NCBI RefSeq assembly: GCF_024623725.1
Contig: NZ_JANKHG010000026.1
Location: 124,001-188,000 of the forward strand
Length of the DNA: 64,000 nucleotides
Source: Limnobacter parvus
Lineage (GTDB): Bacteria > Pseudomonadota > Gammaproteobacteria > Burkholderiales > Burkholderiaceae_B
Reading direction: 5' to 3'
In this document: positions 34,429 through 42,890 of the stretch, piece after piece
Numbering within the stretch: the first letter of the stretch is position 1
Layout: the number at the start of each line of letters is the position of its first letter
The notes under the pieces: model-generated
What the model was told of the DNA's origin: nothing
Database searches by the model: none
Seen by the model: the letters and a program-made list of their open reading frames with translations, nothing else
Translations under genes and position numbers: made by a program

Positions 34429-34995
34429 TTATTTCAAAAGTTGTTCAACACTGCGTTGTAATACCTTCTTGGCTTGATTGAAGCTCAGTTTTTGATCGCG
34501 TCTAAGCCGAAGCCAACTTTCGAAACTCATGACCAGGTCAAGTGCCTCAAACAGCAGTTTGTCCTTGACCACTTCAGTCGGCAAGAAGGCACGCAGCAGG
34601 TATCTCTGTAAATCAATGGCCTGGGCTTGTCGAGTGCGCAAAAATTCCGACTCATGCAGGTGCACAAGGCTTGCGGCTTGCAGTGGCGCAAGTTGTTCAA
34701 ACATGTCGGCCCGCCGCTCGATCGAATGCATCAGCTTTTCTTTTGTGGTGCTTCCTTGAACGGGTGTTGCCAAGACAGGCGCAACAATGGCGTCGACTTC
34801 GGTGGTCATTTCCCTGTACAGGGTTTCCATGTCTTTGAAATGCCTGAAGACCGTGCGCAGGCCAACACCTGCTCGGGCTGAAACCATTTCAGCTGTGGGT
34901 GCCACATGTCCTTCGCGGATCAATTCGATCAGCGCTTGAACAATCTGCTTTTTGTTTTCCTGTCCGCGTGTGGTGCGGCCATCGATTTTTACCAT
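34429..34995 (-). CDS. TetR-family transcriptional regulator, 188 aa
   Basis: VKIDGRTTRGQENKKQIVQ leads into the HTH region APTAEMVSARAGVGLRTVFRHFKDMETLY. A frame open further upstream, to 35172, lies inside the GST-like gene and is rejected; the ATG at 34995 overlaps the GST-like stop by 7 bp, so the two genes are coupled. It probably regulates that GST-like gene and perhaps the divergent sulfatase through the inverted repeat at 36115-36137. Confidence 0.88.
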   Translation of the reverse strand: MVKIDGRTTRGQENKKQIVQALIELIREGHVAPTAEMVSARAGVGLRTVFRHFKDMETLYREMTTEVDAIVAPVLATPVQGSTTKEKLMHSIERRADMFEQLAPLQAASLVHLHESEFLRTRQAQAIDLQRYLLRAFLPTEVVKDKLLFEALDLVMSFESWLRLRRDQKLSFNQAKKVLQRSVEQLLK

Positions 34996-36077
34996 GTTCT
35001 GCTTGTCATTGTTGCGGGGTTGGTAATGGGCAAGCTTTCGATTCTTGCTGCGATGGGTGATGTTACAGGCTTGAACAATGCCGTGCCCAGTTCGGGAAAA
35101 TACGTGCCTAGTTCTGCCTTGACTATGCTGGGCAGTACAGCGTACCGGAATCGCAAGCGCTGATATCTCCACGCGCGGTAGCGTTGGGCTGGTAGTTTGA
35201 ACAATGTTCCTTTGCTGTTGAACTCAAAATGCCGTCGTTGTTCTTCGATGGCTTGCTCATTGGCCTGCATGTAAGGAATGAACTCTGAACAAACAATGTT
35301 TATTAGTGGTTCGAGGTTGTCCGCTGGTGCAGCCTGAAATTCAGCATTGCTGTAGTCTGCGATTCGGGTGTTCCACATGCGGGCAACCCATTCATGAACG
35401 GCTGGCGCACGCGTGCGCATGATTTGCGCGGGTGTTGGGTCGCAGAAGAAGTGCCGGAACATGCTGCCGTACAGACCGTAGTCAGCCAAGGTGGGACGTT
35501 GGCCCAAGATGAAGGGCTGCCTGTTTAAAATTTGTTCCAGCGCATCGAGTGTTTCAATGTAGTGGGCTTGAACGCGTTTTGCGGTATTTGGCCTTACACC
35601 ATCCATCCACAAAAAATGAAACCGCTGCCTGTTCAAAATGGCCCAGCGCCGTGCAAACCAGGGCAGTGGCACATCGCGCATCATCCCATTGGCTAATCGG
35701 TGGCTCATAAGCCTTGCGTCTTGCGCATGGGCCCAGCGGTAATACAGCGCAGGCCGCCACAGCCATTCATCGCCGAAATCTTCCAGTAGTTGTGCGATGA
35801 AATGCATCGCTGCGTGTGGCGGCATGATGGGAGTTTGTGGCAATAAATTCTCGAAAAATTCGATGATCAGTGTGGTGTCGCTGAGCCATTGGCCATTGGC
35901 CCACTCCACCTGGGGCATTTGCGCCACGCCGGTGGCTTTGCCACATCGTTTGAAGTCGCCCGTGTCCATCTCGATCAATTCATAAGGAATCTGCTTATTT
36001 CGCAGATAGGCCTCAAGCTTTCCCGTGAAGTAGGAAAGATCAAGTCCATGAACTTTCAAAATTTCCGGCATCGTCAT
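34989..36077 (-). CDS. Long glutathione-S-transferase-like protein (paralog), 362 aa
   Basis: KVHGLDLSYFTGKLEAYLR aligns directly with the start of the protein at 32576-33706, and FILGQRPTLADYGLYGSMFRHFF with its helical domain. Both share the long C-terminal extension, so they arose by duplication. Both also have a TetR gene beside them: this one is in operon with the downstream regulator. The ATG at 36077 has AAGGAA upstream. Glutathione activity cannot be confirmed by eye, since the usual catalytic Ser/Tyr/Cys is not obvious. Confidence 0.78.
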   Translation of the reverse strand: MTMPEILKVHGLDLSYFTGKLEAYLRNKQIPYELIEMDTGDFKRCGKATGVAQMPQVEWANGQWLSDTTLIIEFFENLLPQTPIMPPHAAMHFIAQLLEDFGDEWLWRPALYYRWAHAQDARLMSHRLANGMMRDVPLPWFARRWAILNRQRFHFLWMDGVRPNTAKRVQAHYIETLDALEQILNRQPFILGQRPTLADYGLYGSMFRHFFCDPTPAQIMRTRAPAVHEWVARMWNTRIADYSNAEFQAAPADNLEPLINIVCSEFIPYMQANEQAIEEQRRHFEFNSKGTLFKLPAQRYRAWRYQRLRFRYAVLPSIVKAELGTYFPELGTALFKPVTSPIAARIESLPITNPATMTSRTW

Positions 36078-36114
36078 AAGCAGGATTCCTTGTGATTCAA
36101 AATTGTTTTGTATA

Positions 36115-36137
36115 TAGTGACACAAATAGTGTCACTA
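36115..36137. promoter_or_regulatory. Perfect inverted repeat, probable operator
   Basis: Arms TAGTGACAC (36115-36123) and GTGTCACTA (36129-36137) are separated by AAATA. They lie between the GST-like gene (start 36077) and the divergent sulfatase (start 36186). The core AGTGTCACT is itself symmetrical. It shares the AGTGT/ACACT theme with the palindrome at 33775-33789. Confidence 0.65.
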
Positions 36138-36185
36138 GTTAATAAAGATAAAAAAGACACATCAAATTCAAATTTGGGGACCAAC

Positions 36186-38615
36186 ATGGCACAGCAAGAT
36201 GACAACTACAACAATGGGAAACAAGAAGAAGGCTTGTCCCCCAAGCGCTTGAAGAGACGCGCATTTTTATCGGGCTTAGCCGTTGGCGCAGCCACTGCCG
36301 GCGTTGCTGCCACAGGCGCACATGTAGCCAATAACAAAGCCCGTTCCTTGATGACCCCAAAGGCTCTGCCGCAGGGTGAGCCTGCACAGGTGGCCTTGTC
36401 CTTTCAGGACTCAAGGCCCGCCACCAACGCCAAACCCAAAGCCAAGGAAGGCTCGCCCAATATTGTGGTAGTCATGCTGGACGATTGTGGGTTTTCTGAT
36501 CTGGGTTGCTATGGCAGCGAGATCAAAACACCAGCCATCGATAGCCTGGCAAGGCAGGGTTTGCAGTACACAAATTTTCGGACCTGCTCCATGTGTTCCC
36601 CAACACGAGCGTCGTTCCTAACGGGTTTGAATCATCATTCAGCGGGCATGGGTTGGCTTGCCGACATTGACGCTGGTTATCCTGGCTATCGTGGCGATTT
36701 GACCCACGAGGCCGCCACCCTGGCGGAAGTGTTGCAAGGTGCAGGATGGTCCACGTTCTTAAGTGGCAAATGGCATTTGAACAACGCCCACACCACTGGC
36801 GCCAATGGGCCATACGACAACTGGCCCACCCAAAGGGGTTTTGATCGTGCCTACTGGTTTCAGGGCCATTCCACCGATTATTTCAAGCCGTCTGAACTGT
36901 TCGACGGCGTTGCGCCCGTCGAGCCACCCAACACGCCCGATTATTTTGTTTGTGATGATTTAACTGACCGTGCCATCACCTACATTCGAACTCAGCAAGC
37001 ACTGGAACCCGGCAAACCCTTTTATTTGCACTTGGCCTACCCCGGCCCACATTCTCCTTTACAGGCCCGTGCGCGTGAACGCGATGCTTACAAGGGGCAA
37101 TATGACAAGGGATGGGACGTTGTGCGTGCGGAACGGCTTGCTCGTCAGAAGGCACTTGGCATCATGCCCGACACCGTGGAGTTGCCGCCGCTTTCATTCG
37201 GTTCAAACAACTGGGAACAGCTACCCGAAGGCCACAAGAAAATCACCGCGCGCTACATGGAAGTGTATGCGGGACTCATGAGTAATATGGATGCGAACAT
37301 CGCGCGGTTGTTGCAAAGCCTTGATGACATCGGTGTGCGTGAAAACACAATAGTTGTTTTGTTTTCAGACAACGGCGGTTCGCCTGAAGGCACGCCAACT
37401 GGGACGCCGAATGTATTCGCCCCTGCATTTGGGCGCTCGATTCCGGTGGAGGAAGCGACCAAGCTGTACGACATTCTGGGCGAAGAGGGCACGTTTCCCC
37501 ATTACCCCATGGGCTGGGCCAGCGCGTCAAACACTCCATTCAAGATGTACAAGCAGTACGCTCACCTGGGTGGTGTTGCGGACCCCTTGATTGTGAATTG
37601 GCCCACGGGCATTTCTGCAAAGGGCGAAATACGGAATAACTTTGTCCATGTGGTGGACCTGTTTCCCACCTTGCTTGAAGCTGTGGGCATAGAGCGCCCT
37701 AGTGTTTACAAGGGAATGCCGCTGAAACCGGTAGAAGGACAAAGCGTTCTGGCCACGTTCAGCAAGCCGGACAGCCCAACCCGCACCGAACAGTATTTTG
37801 AGTTGGGGGGAAATCGAGCGTATCGTGAAAACAATTGGCGTGCCGTGGCAAGGCACACACGGGGCAAACCATTCGAAGAGGATGTCTGGGAACTTTATGA
37901 TTTGAGTACCGATCCTGCCGAGGGTGTTGACCTGTCTACACAATTTCCGGAAGTCGTTGAACGTTTGAAAAACAAATGGTTGCAGGCGGCAGTGCAATAC
38001 AATGTGCTGCCGCTTGACGATCGAAACCTGGTGCTTCGCCTTGTTCAAGACCGACAGGAAAAGGGTTTGCGCGCTCGATGGGATTTTCACCCACCCATAG
38101 AACGATTGGCCAGGGACGTGGCGCCCATCGTGTGTGGTTTGTCGCACACCATTGAGCTGGAATGCGAGCGCAGCAATGCTGCTGGTGATGGCGTATTGGT
38201 GGCGCAAGGTGCCAAATATGCTGGCTGGGTTTTGTACATTGAAAATGGCAAACTCTGTTATGAACAAAGCCTTGTGCCTTATGTGGAACGAATTGAGTCA
38301 GCTGCAGTGTTGCCTGAAGGAAAACTAAAGATCAGTTACCAGCAGCGCATGACTGGGCGCCCCTTTGACGGCGAAGGCATGCTGTATGTGAATGGTCAGC
38401 AGGTGGCCAAACACACATTCAAGCGGATCCTGTTTTCAACCAGTTACGATGGGTTCACCCTTGGGGCCGATTTGGGCAATCAAGTATCAAGCCGTTACAC
38501 CGGCCCAAATCCTTTTCAGGGAATTTTGGGAAAGGTAACTATTGATGTGGACACCAGTAAAATCAATCCAGTCGAAATGCTGCGGTTTTTGAGCAATATG
38601 AATTTGAATGTTTAG
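36186..38615 (+). CDS. Tat-exported type I sulfatase (arylsulfatase), 809 aa
   Basis: KRLKRRAFLSG followed by a long Ala/Gly hydrophobic stretch is a Tat signal. VVMLDDCGFSDLGCYG gives the metal-binding Asp pair (D99, D100). CSMCSPTRASFLTG holds the C-x-P-x-R signature with Cys137 as the residue converted to formylglycine. Further on, LSGKWHL, HSPLQAR and FSDNGGSPEG fit the sulfatase core. At 809 residues it has a C-terminal extension of some 200 residues, probably a beta-sandwich. It hydrolyses a sulfate ester outside the cytoplasm. It overlaps its activating enzyme gene by 8 bp. I start at ATG 36186 with GGGGA upstream; an in-frame ATG at 36108 would lie within the operator and bury the Tat signal. 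Confidence 0.94.
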   Translation: MAQQDDNYNNGKQEEGLSPKRLKRRAFLSGLAVGAATAGVAATGAHVANNKARSLMTPKALPQGEPAQVALSFQDSRPATNAKPKAKEGSPNIVVVMLDDCGFSDLGCYGSEIKTPAIDSLARQGLQYTNFRTCSMCSPTRASFLTGLNHHSAGMGWLADIDAGYPGYRGDLTHEAATLAEVLQGAGWSTFLSGKWHLNNAHTTGANGPYDNWPTQRGFDRAYWFQGHSTDYFKPSELFDGVAPVEPPNTPDYFVCDDLTDRAITYIRTQQALEPGKPFYLHLAYPGPHSPLQARARERDAYKGQYDKGWDVVRAERLARQKALGIMPDTVELPPLSFGSNNWEQLPEGHKKITARYMEVYAGLMSNMDANIARLLQSLDDIGVRENTIVVLFSDNGGSPEGTPTGTPNVFAPAFGRSIPVEEATKLYDILGEEGTFPHYPMGWASASNTPFKMYKQYAHLGGVADPLIVNWPTGISAKGEIRNNFVHVVDLFPTLLEAVGIERPSVYKGMPLKPVEGQSVLATFSKPDSPTRTEQYFELGGNRAYRENNWRAVARHTRGKPFEEDVWELYDLSTDPAEGVDLSTQFPEVVERLKNKWLQAAVQYNVLPLDDRNLVLRLVQDRQEKGLRARWDFHPPIERLARDVAPIVCGLSHTIELECERSNAAGDGVLVAQGAKYAGWVLYIENGKLCYEQSLVPYVERIESAAVLPEGKLKISYQQRMTGRPFDGEGMLYVNGQQVAKHTFKRILFSTSYDGFTLGADLGNQVSSRYTGPNPFQGILGKVTIDVDTSKINPVEMLRFLSNMNLNV

Positions 38616-39423
38616 ATCGACTGCACGCATTGCGGGTGGCGAATTCTTGATGGGATCAGATCGCCATTACGCAGAGGAACGACCACAGCGACTGGTGTCT
38701 GTGGATGCGTTCGACATCGATGTTTACCCGGTGCTCAATTCTGATTTCGCGGCGTTTGTGAAGGACACTGCCTACTGCACATGGGCTGAAAGATCCGGAC
38801 ACTCTCATGTGTTTTTGATGGCCCCCCATCCCGTTCCCTTGAAAAACCCCAGCCTGTGGTGGAAGGCGGTGCAGGGCGCCTGCTGGCGCAACCCACGGCC
38901 AGGTGTTGAATTGCCCATCGATTTTGATCAACACCCTGTGGTTCACATCGCTTTGGAAGATGCCAAGGCATACGCCGCGTGGGCGGGTGGGCGCCTGCCC
39001 AGCGAAACTGAATGGGAGTTTGCAGCTTGTGGTGGATTGCAAGGAACACAGTTCGCCTGGGGAGAAGAATTTGCACCGGAGGGCCAGCGCATGGCACAGG
39101 TGTGGCAGGGTGCATTTCCTTGGTACTACACGCTGGGCGACGCACCCGCCACCGTGGCTGTTGGGCAATTTCCCGCCAATGGCTATGGCCTGTTTGACAT
39201 GATTGGTAACGCGTGGGAATGGACTGCTTCAACATTCAGTGAAGCGGCGAACTGTTGTTCGTGCAGTCCTGCTCAAGATGCACAAACTTTGTTTGCCCTC
39301 AAAGGTGGTTCGCACTTGTGCGCTGCTGAATACTGTTTGCGTTACAGGCCGGCTGCCCGCATTGGCGTGGCGGGCGCCAGCAGCACTTCCCACATTGGAT
39401 TTCGTTGCGTTTACGATGTGTGA
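38608..39423 (+). CDS. Formylglycine-generating enzyme (FGE/SUMF1-like), 271 aa
   Basis: The N-terminal IAGGEFLMGS and DFDQHPVVHIALEDAKAYAAWAGGRLPSETEWEFAA are FGE-sulfatase domain hallmarks. The C-terminal GGSHLCAAEYCLRYRPAAR carries both active-site cysteines (C238, C243) that bind copper in genuine FGEs and are absent from many relatives. It converts the Cys in the CxPxR motif of the sulfatase to formylglycine using O2. No signal peptide is seen, so it works in the cytoplasm before the folded sulfatase is exported by Tat. It overlaps the sulfatase by 8 bp. Confidence 0.93.
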   Translation: MFRSTARIAGGEFLMGSDRHYAEERPQRLVSVDAFDIDVYPVLNSDFAAFVKDTAYCTWAERSGHSHVFLMAPHPVPLKNPSLWWKAVQGACWRNPRPGVELPIDFDQHPVVHIALEDAKAYAAWAGGRLPSETEWEFAACGGLQGTQFAWGEEFAPEGQRMAQVWQGAFPWYYTLGDAPATVAVGQFPANGYGLFDMIGNAWEWTASTFSEAANCCSCSPAQDAQTLFALKGGSHLCAAEYCLRYRPAARIGVAGASSTSHIGFRCVYDV

Positions 39424-39495
39424 GCCGATTCCAAATTGAATTTTTTTGATTGTGTTTGGTCCATCTTGTTCGAAAACAAGAAACCGGAGCACTGA

Positions 39496-40179
39496 ATGAA
39501 TTCAAAAAGCCTGATTGATCAACTGTTAAAAGCTGGAACCGGCATGATGCAGGGCGGTGGAAAGACCGTTGGTGGCATGCAGGTCAAAGACATGCTGGTT
39601 GGTGCAGGCGGCGGCGCTGCGGCCACAGCGGCCTTGGGCATGTTGCTAGGTAACAAACGCCACAAGAAAATGGGTGGCAAGGTATTAACCTACGGTGGTT
39701 TGGCTGCGCTAGGCGTGCTGGCTTACAAGGCTTATGGCAATTGGCAACAACAGCAAGGCAATATCGCAAACAGTGGAACACCCCAAACGGTCGACAGATT
39801 GCCAGAGCCTTTGGTGGAACAGCACAGTCAGGCAATTTTGCGAGCCCTTATTGGCGCTGCCAAGGCCGATGGCCACATCGATGCCAAAGAGCGCCAGCTA
39901 ATTGATGGCGAGATTGCCAAACTAACGGATGATCCTCAGCTTCAGCGCTGGTTTGATCAGGAAATGAACAAACCCTTGGATCCGCTTGAAATAGCTGGCT
40001 ATGCCACAACGCCTGAACTGGCTGCCGAAATGTTCTTGGCCAGCGTGTTGGTTGTGGATGAAGAAAGTTTTATGGAGCGCAGCTACCTTCAGGAACTGGC
40101 AAAACAGCTTCGACTGGATCCTGCGTTGGAACAAGAGCTGCGTGTACAAGTTGAACAGGCGAAAAAAACGGCCGCATAA
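39496..40179 (+). CDS. DUF533/TerB-like inner-membrane protein (YebE-like), 227 aa
   Basis: The N-terminal part is Gly/Ala rich with a hydrophobic stretch around residues 34-50 and another near 63-78. The C-terminal part (residues 105-220) is a TerB-like helical domain, with AKADGHIDAKERQLIDGEI giving an EF-hand-like acidic pattern. This order is that of DUF533 proteins such as E. coli YebE, whose function is unknown, though some are envelope-stress regulated. CGGAG precedes the ATG. Confidence 0.82.
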   Translation: MNSKSLIDQLLKAGTGMMQGGGKTVGGMQVKDMLVGAGGGAAATAALGMLLGNKRHKKMGGKVLTYGGLAALGVLAYKAYGNWQQQQGNIANSGTPQTVDRLPEPLVEQHSQAILRALIGAAKADGHIDAKERQLIDGEIAKLTDDPQLQRWFDQEMNKPLDPLEIAGYATTPELAAEMFLASVLVVDEESFMERSYLQELAKQLRLDPALEQELRVQVEQAKKTAA

Positions 40180-40224
40180 AGCGACCGTTCCAAGTTACTG
40201 CATCAAGGGTGTTTTTATCAACAC

Positions 40225-41706
40225 TTAAAACTTTTGAATCAGGCTGAACGACACGAAGTCGGCATCCAGATCCGCGATGCCTTTGAACTCCCCACCTGAA
40301 ACTTCAACCGGGGTTACTTGGGTGTTGTTGCCGACTTCGCCGGCGTCAACGTCAATAATGCCGTATGCCACTGAAAGGGTTGTGTCACGGCTTGGCGTAA
40401 AGGTGGCACCAATGCCGTAAAAGCGACGGTCGTTGTCGGGCAGAATTGGGATACGCAGGTCATCGCCCACCACACCATTTTCCATGCCGTAGCCTGCATG
40501 CAGAGTCAGGCGTTTGTACGCTTTGTAATTCAAGCCAATGCGATAGGCATGCGCCACCTGGAAGTTCTGCGGCACATCTTCAATCACGCGGCCATTGCTG
40601 GTGCGTTCGTAGCGCAGAAAGGTGCTGGTGTAATCCTGGTAGGTGTAAGTGGCCATCAGGTCCAGCCTTGGGCTGTAATGGTGGAAAATTGACAGCCTAA
40701 ATTCGTCTGGGAAAATCACGCTTTGGCGAGCCCCCTGTTCTGGTTCCAAATCGCCTGCGGCCTGAGGGCCATTTACACCAAGAATAGGACCGCCCAGGCC
40801 AATCAAGGGACTGGTGCTCAAAAAGTTTCGGAAGGCTGCAGTGTCTTCGTTTTCATTGATGGTCAGCTTACCCTGATTGCCATTAAATCTTGTTTTTGGG
40901 CGATACGACATACCCACGCGAGTTGTTTCTGAGGGTTCCCACAACAAACCCGCCTGGGCGTTCAAGGCCCAGCCCAAAATTCGAAGTTTGGCGTCTGTTT
41001 CGCCTGGAATGGGTGGCGCTTGGCCCAAAGTATTCAAACCATCCAGCAGTGCGGTTGTTCCTGGTGGACCAAGTTTGCTTACCGCATCACGGAAATTCAC
41101 GCGCAGTTTAATCGACTGAAAGTAACGCTCATAGGAACCATTGGCGCCGACAGACAGAGTGGGTGTCAATTTGTAACCAAAGCCCAAGTTCAAGCGGGTA
41201 ACTTTCAAATCACTTTCACGACCAGAGCCACGGCCGGGAAAATCTTCGCGGTAACGGGTCAACAAGCCATGCGATCCCGAGGCGCTGAAGCCAACCACCA
41301 ATTTTGGTGAAATCGGTACTGCGACGAACAAACCAGGAATGAACAAAGCCGAATCGGTGCCATCTTTTCTTGAAAAGAACTCGCCAGCCGAACCCTGGTT
41401 ACCAGCATCAGTTGGGGGACCATCATTGTTTTGTCGGGATGTGTAGTCGTTGTCAAAGGTGGCAATGCTGGCCACGTTCAACACTTCAATCCGTTTGAAA
41501 CGGGTTAAAGCCGCTGGGTTGAAGAAGATCACCGATGCATCCGAGGCTTCAGCGGCCTGGCCTGCACCAGCAGTCGCAATACCCATTGTGCTTTGGTTGT
41601 CGTTGGCTGTGCCGCCAGCGAATGCTTGTTGGCTTAAAGTGAATGCCGTCAATGAAAAAGCGACGGCACAGGCCTTCACAAGAAGGCTTTGCTGCAAAAA
41701 CACCAT
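40225..41706 (-). CDS. FadL/OmpP1/TodX-family outer-membrane transporter, 493 aa
   Basis: A signal peptide ends at AFA (residue 30), followed by GGTANDNQSTMGIATAGAGQAAEASDASVIFFNPAALTRF, which matches the N-terminal hatch of FadL proteins, including the NPA motif. The rest is a run of amphipathic beta strands ending in Phe, as expected for an outer-membrane barrel. It admits fatty acids or other hydrophobic compounds, which fits the many lipid-active enzymes in the window. The gene carries its own upstream region. Confidence 0.92.
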   Translation of the reverse strand: MVFLQQSLLVKACAVAFSLTAFTLSQQAFAGGTANDNQSTMGIATAGAGQAAEASDASVIFFNPAALTRFKRIEVLNVASIATFDNDYTSRQNNDGPPTDAGNQGSAGEFFSRKDGTDSALFIPGLFVAVPISPKLVVGFSASGSHGLLTRYREDFPGRGSGRESDLKVTRLNLGFGYKLTPTLSVGANGSYERYFQSIKLRVNFRDAVSKLGPPGTTALLDGLNTLGQAPPIPGETDAKLRILGWALNAQAGLLWEPSETTRVGMSYRPKTRFNGNQGKLTINENEDTAAFRNFLSTSPLIGLGGPILGVNGPQAAGDLEPEQGARQSVIFPDEFRLSIFHHYSPRLDLMATYTYQDYTSTFLRYERTSNGRVIEDVPQNFQVAHAYRIGLNYKAYKRLTLHAGYGMENGVVGDDLRIPILPDNDRRFYGIGATFTPSRDTTLSVAYGIIDVDAGEVGNNTQVTPVEVSGGEFKGIADLDADFVSFSLIQKF

Positions 41707-41949
41707 TGGTCTGTCTCCTGGCTCCGACGTGTCGGGTCGCAGTGCGCCCGACTTCGAGTGTCGTGAGTAATTGGCTGGTTGTTTTTAAAAAATTCATGCT
41801 GGTTGGCGGCTTGTGTTTTTGTTCCAGAAAACCAGCATGTTTACAACAATTAACATTGATACTGACGGAAATGTAACTCAGATTCAATCAATCGTTCAAA
41901 TTTTTTTTAGTAATTGCGTTAAGCAATTTGGAAACCAGCCAATCAAGAC
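41707..41949. other. Intergenic region upstream of the FadL gene
   Basis: About 240 bases, AT-rich toward 41890-41930. It must hold the promoter of the FadL-family gene. I see no hairpin with a T-run, no tRNA and no credible small gene. A poly-T stretch at about 41903-41910 is isolated. Confidence 0.6.
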
Positions 41950-42780
41950 CTAAGCAAGTGCCAGCCTCTCTTTCCAAAGCCGCATGGGTTCATCCATATT
42001 TGCCTGCATCGGGTGAAAGCCTGGTTTATAAAACTTGGCCAGATCGGGAATCATTTTCCGGAAAATGCCTTTGCGGCCAAAGTACAGGTCGGCAAACTTC
42101 AACCACGATTTCACGTTGTACAGTTCGCCATCCTGTTTCATACAGCTCAACATGGCAGCCAGCACCACTGGCCCAATGCCAACCGACACAATGGTCATCG
42201 CTATGGCGCGCTGTGCGTAGGTGCCACCGACCGCCTTGTGAGTATCAAAGGCCACGGCGCGGTGTTCGCTTTCTTCCATGGCGTGCCAGAAAATCAGATT
42301 TTTGATCTTTGGGTCCACAATCATTGTGTGGAAGCTCTCGCTTTTCATTAAATGTTCAGCCATCACTGCCGTGTAGTGTTCCACTGCGGTGGTTCCCGCC
42401 AAACGCGCCTTAATGGGCAACAATTTATTCAAGCGTTTTCGCGCCCAGCGTGCGCGAGCATCCCAGCCATTCACATTCACACCTTGGCGCTTCAGCTCCG
42501 CATTGGCCTCCAAATGTTCTTTACCGTGCATGGCTTCCTGACCAATAAAGGCACTGATTTCGCGAAGCAAGGCCTCATCTTTCACCCATTTTCTGGCGTC
42601 GCGAACCGAGTCCACGAAAAACTGTTCACCTTCAGGAAAATAAGCTTGAAAGGCTGTCCAAACATGGCTGCTTGCTGGGTCGTTGTTTACAAAGTGGCGG
42701 TTGATGCCTGTGAAATCAAAATCCATTCGCCGCACCGGAAAGCTTGATCCTTTCTGGTGGATTGAGGTGGGTGTGTGCAT
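41950..42780 (-). CDS. PF10118 'predicted metal-dependent hydrolase' with di-iron-like residue pattern, 276 aa
   Basis: Overall this matches PF10118. Reading the acidic and His residues gives FPEGEQ (E50/E52), EAMH (E82xxH85), EH (E134) and EESEH (E170xxH173), in the order and rough spacing of ferritin-like di-iron carboxylate enzymes (E...ExxH...E...ExxH). It may therefore be an oxygen-activating enzyme rather than a hydrolase; this is inference from residues. The ATG at 42780 has GGAGG 5 bases upstream, better than the GTG at 42792. It is one of two neighbouring minus-strand genes, after the PaaX regulator. Confidence 0.78.
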   Translation of the reverse strand: MHTPTSIHQKGSSFPVRRMDFDFTGINRHFVNNDPASSHVWTAFQAYFPEGEQFFVDSVRDARKWVKDEALLREISAFIGQEAMHGKEHLEANAELKRQGVNVNGWDARARWARKRLNKLLPIKARLAGTTAVEHYTAVMAEHLMKSESFHTMIVDPKIKNLIFWHAMEESEHRAVAFDTHKAVGGTYAQRAIAMTIVSVGIGPVVLAAMLSCMKQDGELYNVKSWLKFADLYFGRKGIFRKMIPDLAKFYKPGFHPMQANMDEPMRLWKERLALA

Positions 42781-42803
42781 TGCGACCTCCACAGTGTGGT
42801 ATT

Positions 42804-42823
42804 CATCATTGTCATCAATGATG
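42804..42823. promoter_or_regulatory. Perfect inverted repeat, candidate operator
   Basis: CATCATTG (42804-42811) and CAATGATG (42816-42823) flank TCAT, just upstream of the PF10118 gene (start 42780). A shorter overlapping pair, TGTCA/TGACA (42810-42814 and 42825-42829), shares part of it. The adjacent PaaX-family gene is the obvious candidate regulator. Confidence 0.55.
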
Positions 42824-42890
42824 TTGACAGTTGTGGATGTAATATTACAGGTATGGAATTAAAAGTAAAGAGTTGTAATGACGTGGTTTT

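Noticed and set aside
34996-35172. Upstream extension of the second TetR
   Set aside because: It overlaps the GST-like gene and precedes the conserved DNA-binding region by 59 unlikely residues.
40180-40224. Terminator between the DUF533 and FadL genes
   Set aside because: Only a short GTGTT/AACAC pairing without a strong stem or T-run.
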